Below are positions 61,229 through 64,000 of a stretch of DNA of 64,000 nucleotides, in pieces. The position numbers and the translations under genes are program-made. The notes beneath the pieces were generated by a model. It did not search any database. It was not told the origin of the DNA and worked only from the letters and a program-made list of their open reading frames with translations. Source of the stretch: Cumulibacter sp047975195 (lineage in GTDB: Bacteria; Actinomycetota; Actinomycetes; Mycobacteriales; Antricoccaceae); assembly GCA_047975195.1 (NCBI GenBank), contig JBKEDB010000034.1, forward strand, positions 1-64,000. Reading direction: 5' to 3'. Position 1 is the stretch's first letter; every line of letters starts with the position of its first letter.

Positions 61229-62443
61229 ATGGCGCTGCACATCACCGCGAGCACGTCGCCGCCCGGGCTATTGGAGCTTCCCTGGCATCTGTCATTGGCA
61301 GCGTGGGACGGCGACTTCATGGCCGGCCTGCCGCGCGGTATATCCCGCCACGTGGTCCGTTTCGTTCGTCCCGCACCACACGGCGACGTGTATGCGGTGA
61401 AGGAAACGCGGCCACGCTACGCCGAGCGGGAGTACCGGCTGCTGCGCGATCTGCGGCGGCTCGGCGAGCCCGTGGTCGAGCCTGTCGCGATTGTCTCGGG
61501 CCGGGTGGACGACGATGGGCAAGATATCGAGCCAGCGCTGGTTACCCGGCGGCTACCGTATTCACAGCCCTATCGAGAGATCTTTGCTCGCGGTGTCGAA
61601 CCCTTCGTCGTACCGCGTCTCATTGACGGTCTCGTCGTACTACTCACCCGCCTGCACTTGGCCGGATTCGCGTGGGGCGACTGTTCGCTGTCGAACACCC
61701 TGTTTCGCCCGGCCGCTGGGGAGTACGTCGCCTACCTCGTGGATGCGGAGACCGGCGAGCTACACGACACCCTATCCAGTGGCCAGCGCGCGTATGACTT
61801 GGATACCGCCGTGGGCAACGTCTTCGCCGAGTTGCTTGACCTCCAAGCCGCGGGCAGCCTCAGCACTGACCTTCGGGCGCACGACGTCGTCGATCAGTTG
61901 AGCACGCGGTACGACGAACTCTGGCGAGATCTCACCGCCGAGGAGGACTTCTCCACCGACGACATGTGGCGCATCGAGCAGCGCATCGAGCGGCTGAACG
62001 CCCTTGGCTTCGACGTCGATGAAATCGAGATCGTCACCGATTGGGAAGGCTCGACAGTGCATCTACGCCCGAAGGCCGTCGAGCCTGGCTTCCATTGTCG
62101 ACGGCTGCGCCAACTCACCGGCATGAGTGTCGAGGACAACCAGGCCCGCAGGTTACTGAACGATCTGGAGGCGTACACCGCGCATCACGACTTGCAAGCC
62201 GAGACCCCGGAACTGGTCGCGCACCGGTGGTTGACGCAGATCTACGAGCCACTCGTGCGCATGGTTCCGGCAGCTATTCGCGGTGAGTTGTCCGACCCGG
62301 AGATCTTCCACGAGGTGCTCGAGCATCGCTGGTTGTTATCCGAACGAGCCGAACATGAGGTCGACATCTTCGACTCGGCACGCGCGTACATCCGCGACCA
62401 TCTGCAGACCGAACCGCTCGATAGCGAACAACTCGGCACCTAG
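61229..62443 (+). CDS. DUF4032 / lipopolysaccharide-kinase-like protein
   Basis: A protein of about 404 residues. The N-terminal half is a kinase-like fold: DVYAVKETRPRYAEREYRLL (Lys and Glu), LHLAGFAWGDCSLSNTLFRP (catalytic Asp and Asn) and AYLVDAETGELHDTLSSGQR (metal Asp). The C-terminal DUF4032 region contains VDEIEIVTDWEGSTVHLRPK. It is divergent from the trehalose transporter, suggesting a role linked to trehalose or envelope glycans, but no substrate is known. The ATG at 61229 sits immediately after GGAGG, which is too close to act as a standard ribosome site. Confidence 0.8.
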   Translation: MALHITASTSPPGLLELPWHLSLAAWDGDFMAGLPRGISRHVVRFVRPAPHGDVYAVKETRPRYAEREYRLLRDLRRLGEPVVEPVAIVSGRVDDDGQDIEPALVTRRLPYSQPYREIFARGVEPFVVPRLIDGLVVLLTRLHLAGFAWGDCSLSNTLFRPAAGEYVAYLVDAETGELHDTLSSGQRAYDLDTAVGNVFAELLDLQAAGSLSTDLRAHDVVDQLSTRYDELWRDLTAEEDFSTDDMWRIEQRIERLNALGFDVDEIEIVTDWEGSTVHLRPKAVEPGFHCRRLRQLTGMSVEDNQARRLLNDLEAYTAHHDLQAETPELVAHRWLTQIYEPLVRMVPAAIRGELSDPEIFHEVLEHRWLLSERAEHEVDIFDSARAYIRDHLQTEPLDSEQLGT

Positions 62444-62514
62444 GAGCTCGGTCGTGTAGCAGTGATTGGAGGACTGCCCATCGCTGAGGGTGATCCGCCT
62501 CGTAGAGTCTCGGC

Positions 62515-63225
62515 ATGCCTGGAGCTCTTGACCGCCTAATTTATATCGATGATTCGGGCAGGCCTCAGTCCGGGATCGCGGTGTTCGGCTGGATCGAGGT
62601 TCATCCGCAAGGATGGGCTGACGTGCTCGGCAGCTGGCTCGATACCCGCAAAATGCTGTGGCGGGAATTCGGCGTGCCAGTCGCACAAGAGCTTCATATG
62701 ACTGAGTACGTGCGCGGACGAGGTCGGATCGCTAACGCCGAACGTTTCCCAGATCGTCACCTGCACGATGGCGAGCCCTACTGGCGGGATTTCGGGCGAG
62801 AGGTAGCGGAGACTTGCTTAGATACGATCCGCTGTACGCAAGGCCTGAAAGTAGGAGCCGTCTATCGGCAGGGAAAACCTGAGGATATCCATCAGACTAA
62901 GGTCAAGCTGTATGAGGCACTTATTAAGCGTCTCGAGCGTCAGCTTGCAGAGTCCGGGTCGCTAGCGATGGTTTTCATGGACGGCGATGGGTCAGATCCG
63001 ACGTACCGAACGACCCATCGAAAGCTGAAACTGCGTGAACGCCACGTGATCGAGGACGCCATTCACCTCGACTCCAAGAGCGCGCAGCTCGTGCAGATGG
63101 CCGATCATGTCGCCTGGTGCGCGTACACATCGATAAACAAGCATGCAGGTAACGTGTATGCGCACGACTGGTACAACTCGTATCTTCTCGAGCGAGATCC
63201 CGATCGAGAGCCGCAACAAATCTAG
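62515..63225 (+). CDS. DUF3800-family protein
   Basis: A 236-residue protein with the DUF3800 hallmarks: an N-terminal LIYIDDSGRPQSG (metal-type Asp pair), FMDGDGSDPTYRTTHRKLKL in the middle, and the C-terminal LDSKSAQLVQMADHVAWCAY. The fold is RNase H-like and these genes are often found in mobile or defence-related neighbourhoods. Codon choice is less GC-biased than in neighbouring genes, which supports recent acquisition. It ends at a strong hairpin (63245-63275). Confidence 0.85.
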   Translation: MPGALDRLIYIDDSGRPQSGIAVFGWIEVHPQGWADVLGSWLDTRKMLWREFGVPVAQELHMTEYVRGRGRIANAERFPDRHLHDGEPYWRDFGREVAETCLDTIRCTQGLKVGAVYRQGKPEDIHQTKVKLYEALIKRLERQLAESGSLAMVFMDGDGSDPTYRTTHRKLKLRERHVIEDAIHLDSKSAQLVQMADHVAWCAYTSINKHAGNVYAHDWYNSYLLERDPDREPQQI

Positions 63226-63244
63226 AAGGTCCTAGAAACAGCTA

Positions 63245-63275
63245 GACCCCCTGCTCCACAGGTTGTGGGGGGGTC
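63245..63275 (+). terminator. Hairpin downstream of the DUF3800 gene
   Basis: Outer arms GACCCCC (63245-63251) and GGGGGTC (63269-63275) and inner arms CCACA/TGTGG with a three-base loop. No U-tract. It probably ends the DUF3800 transcript before the permease gene. Confidence 0.6.
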
Positions 63276-63522
63276 CGCTCAATCACTATAGCGCAACAGT
63301 CATCGAGTTGGCAAAGAGAAGTTGGTCCAACGGCATCATGAAAACAACTTCGACTGAGGCCACGGTGGTAGTGGATCACACCTGTCAGGTAGCGGGAAAG
63401 GATGGAACTCACCAGAGCCGACACGCACCAGCACCCAGCGGGCGCATCGTCAGTCTGTGGCCGGTCGAGGGCGAGCGTTGCAGTAGGGTTTACGCCAGTC
63501 TCAGACCCTGAGGAGTATGGCG

Positions 63523-64000
63523 ATGGCGGTCAAGATCCTCACCAGAGTGGGTATCTTCGCCGTCACCCTGCTGGTCGCTTCCTTGGTCATTTTCGGCGTT
63601 ATGAACATCCTGCCCGGGGACCCGGCTCGTACCGCACTTGGACTGAATGCGAACGAGGCGTCCGTCGCGCAACTGCGTGAGGAGTTTGGCCTCAATCGGC
63701 CGTGGCCCGAGCGATACCTCGAGTGGCTGACCGGAATGCTGCACGGCGACTTCGGTCGCTCCTGGATCGGCGGGTTCGACTTAGGCCCTGAGATCTCCGA
63801 GAAACTCAGCCGCACCCTCGTGCTCGTGCTGTGCGGCATGGTCATCGCGCTCGTTATCGCCCTACCGCTCGGCACACTAATGGCACTGCGGCACGGTAAG
63901 CCCAGCGGGCTGGCCGTCTCGATCCTTTCCCAGATCGGTATCGCGATCCCAGCGTTCGCGCTCGGCCTGATCCTGATCAACTCGCTGGCGATCAACCGCG
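63523..64000 (+). CDS. Dipeptide/oligopeptide ABC transporter permease (DppB-like), 5' part
   Basis: The first 159 residues of a DppB/OppB-type permease that continues past the window. The N-terminal helix is followed by the family signature VMNILPGDPARTALGLNANE, LREEFGLNRPWPERYLEWLT and DFGRSWIGGFDLGPEISEKL, then further helices. The ATG at 63523 has an aggag ribosome site seven bases upstream. It may belong with the family-5 binding protein type of system, but its own binding protein is not in view. Confidence 0.9.
   Translation, partial: MAVKILTRVGIFAVTLLVASLVIFGVMNILPGDPARTALGLNANEASVAQLREEFGLNRPWPERYLEWLTGMLHGDFGRSWIGGFDLGPEISEKLSRTLVLVLCGMVIALVIALPLGTLMALRHGKPSGLAVSILSQIGIAIPAFALGLILINSLAINR

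Noticed and set aside
63263..63511. 82-residue plus-strand ORF before the dipeptide permease
   Set aside because: No ribosome site, no codon bias and no recognised family; it overlaps a hairpin region.
1..64000. CRISPR arrays, rRNA genes and complete insertion sequences
   Set aside because: No regularly spaced direct repeats, rRNA motifs or transposase ORFs were seen on either strand.

Overview
The window is a GC-rich, gene-dense chromosomal segment from an actinobacterium. The evidence is the strong G/C third-position bias, a Ddn/DUF385-type deazaflavin reductase, a DUF5302 protein, a DUF2510 protein, an LpqY-SugABC-type trehalose transporter, a Mce3R-like tandem TetR regulator, DtxR/IdeR-type boxes and leaderless-looking promoters. 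I cannot name the genus. There is no rRNA, CRISPR array or complete insertion sequence, and I recognised no tRNA.

Layout. 1-15.8 kb: the 5' part of selA (selenocysteine synthesis) at the left edge, a flavin-binding protein, a phosphatase, an acyl-CoA dehydrogenase with a double-TetR regulator, an MBL hydrolase, an aldo/keto reductase, a DAHP synthase behind a Tyr-Trp-Phe-Phe leader peptide, ferritin with iron boxes, msrA, an EcsC-like protein, a PP2C phosphatase, and a thiamine ABC transporter (thiBPQ) under a TPP riboswitch. 15.8-30.5 kb: an adenosine deaminase family gene, a cell-wall hydrolase, crotonases, an alkylsulfatase, a second sulfatase-like MBL enzyme and a broken SulP permease with a divergent MerR regulator (a possible sulfate-ester/sulfate block), then paired acyl-CoA dehydrogenases with a crotonase and a GntR regulator. 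30.5-42.5 kb: small oxidoreductase and cupin genes, then a complete ferric-siderophore uptake operon (ATPase, two permeases, siderophore-interacting reductase, binding lipoprotein) behind an IdeR-type box, with a divergent AraC regulator, an alcohol dehydrogenase, an FAD ferredoxin reductase and DedA. 42.5-56.4 kb: mixed metabolism (VOC, nitroreductase, EthD, alcohol dehydrogenase, zinc-ribbon MBL protein, nadE, RibB-like plus flavin reductase, azlCD) and a cofactor block (oligopeptide-type binding protein, bluB, lipB, lipA). 56.4-64 kb: the trehalose-type ABC operon, a divergent DUF4032 kinase-like gene, DUF3800, and the start of a dipeptide-type permease.

Two cross-cutting signals stand out. 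First, a family of roughly 70-95 bp palindromic elements with a shared CTGCTGAAAACGCAG terminus (30542, 33603, 56534, 56684, and a looser relative at 42750) lies only between convergent genes. Second, at least six otherwise intact genes carry single-base lesions: frameshifts at about 22104, 25166, 36420 and 57743, and in-frame stops at 31137 and 47896. The stop at 47896 is a TGA, which is notable because the genome encodes SelA. The number of homopolymer indels also makes sequencing or assembly error a serious explanation.

Regulation visible in the sequence includes aromatic amino acid attenuation (aroG leader), thiamine riboswitch control, DtxR/IdeR-type iron control of ferritin and siderophore uptake, and several palindromic candidate operators.
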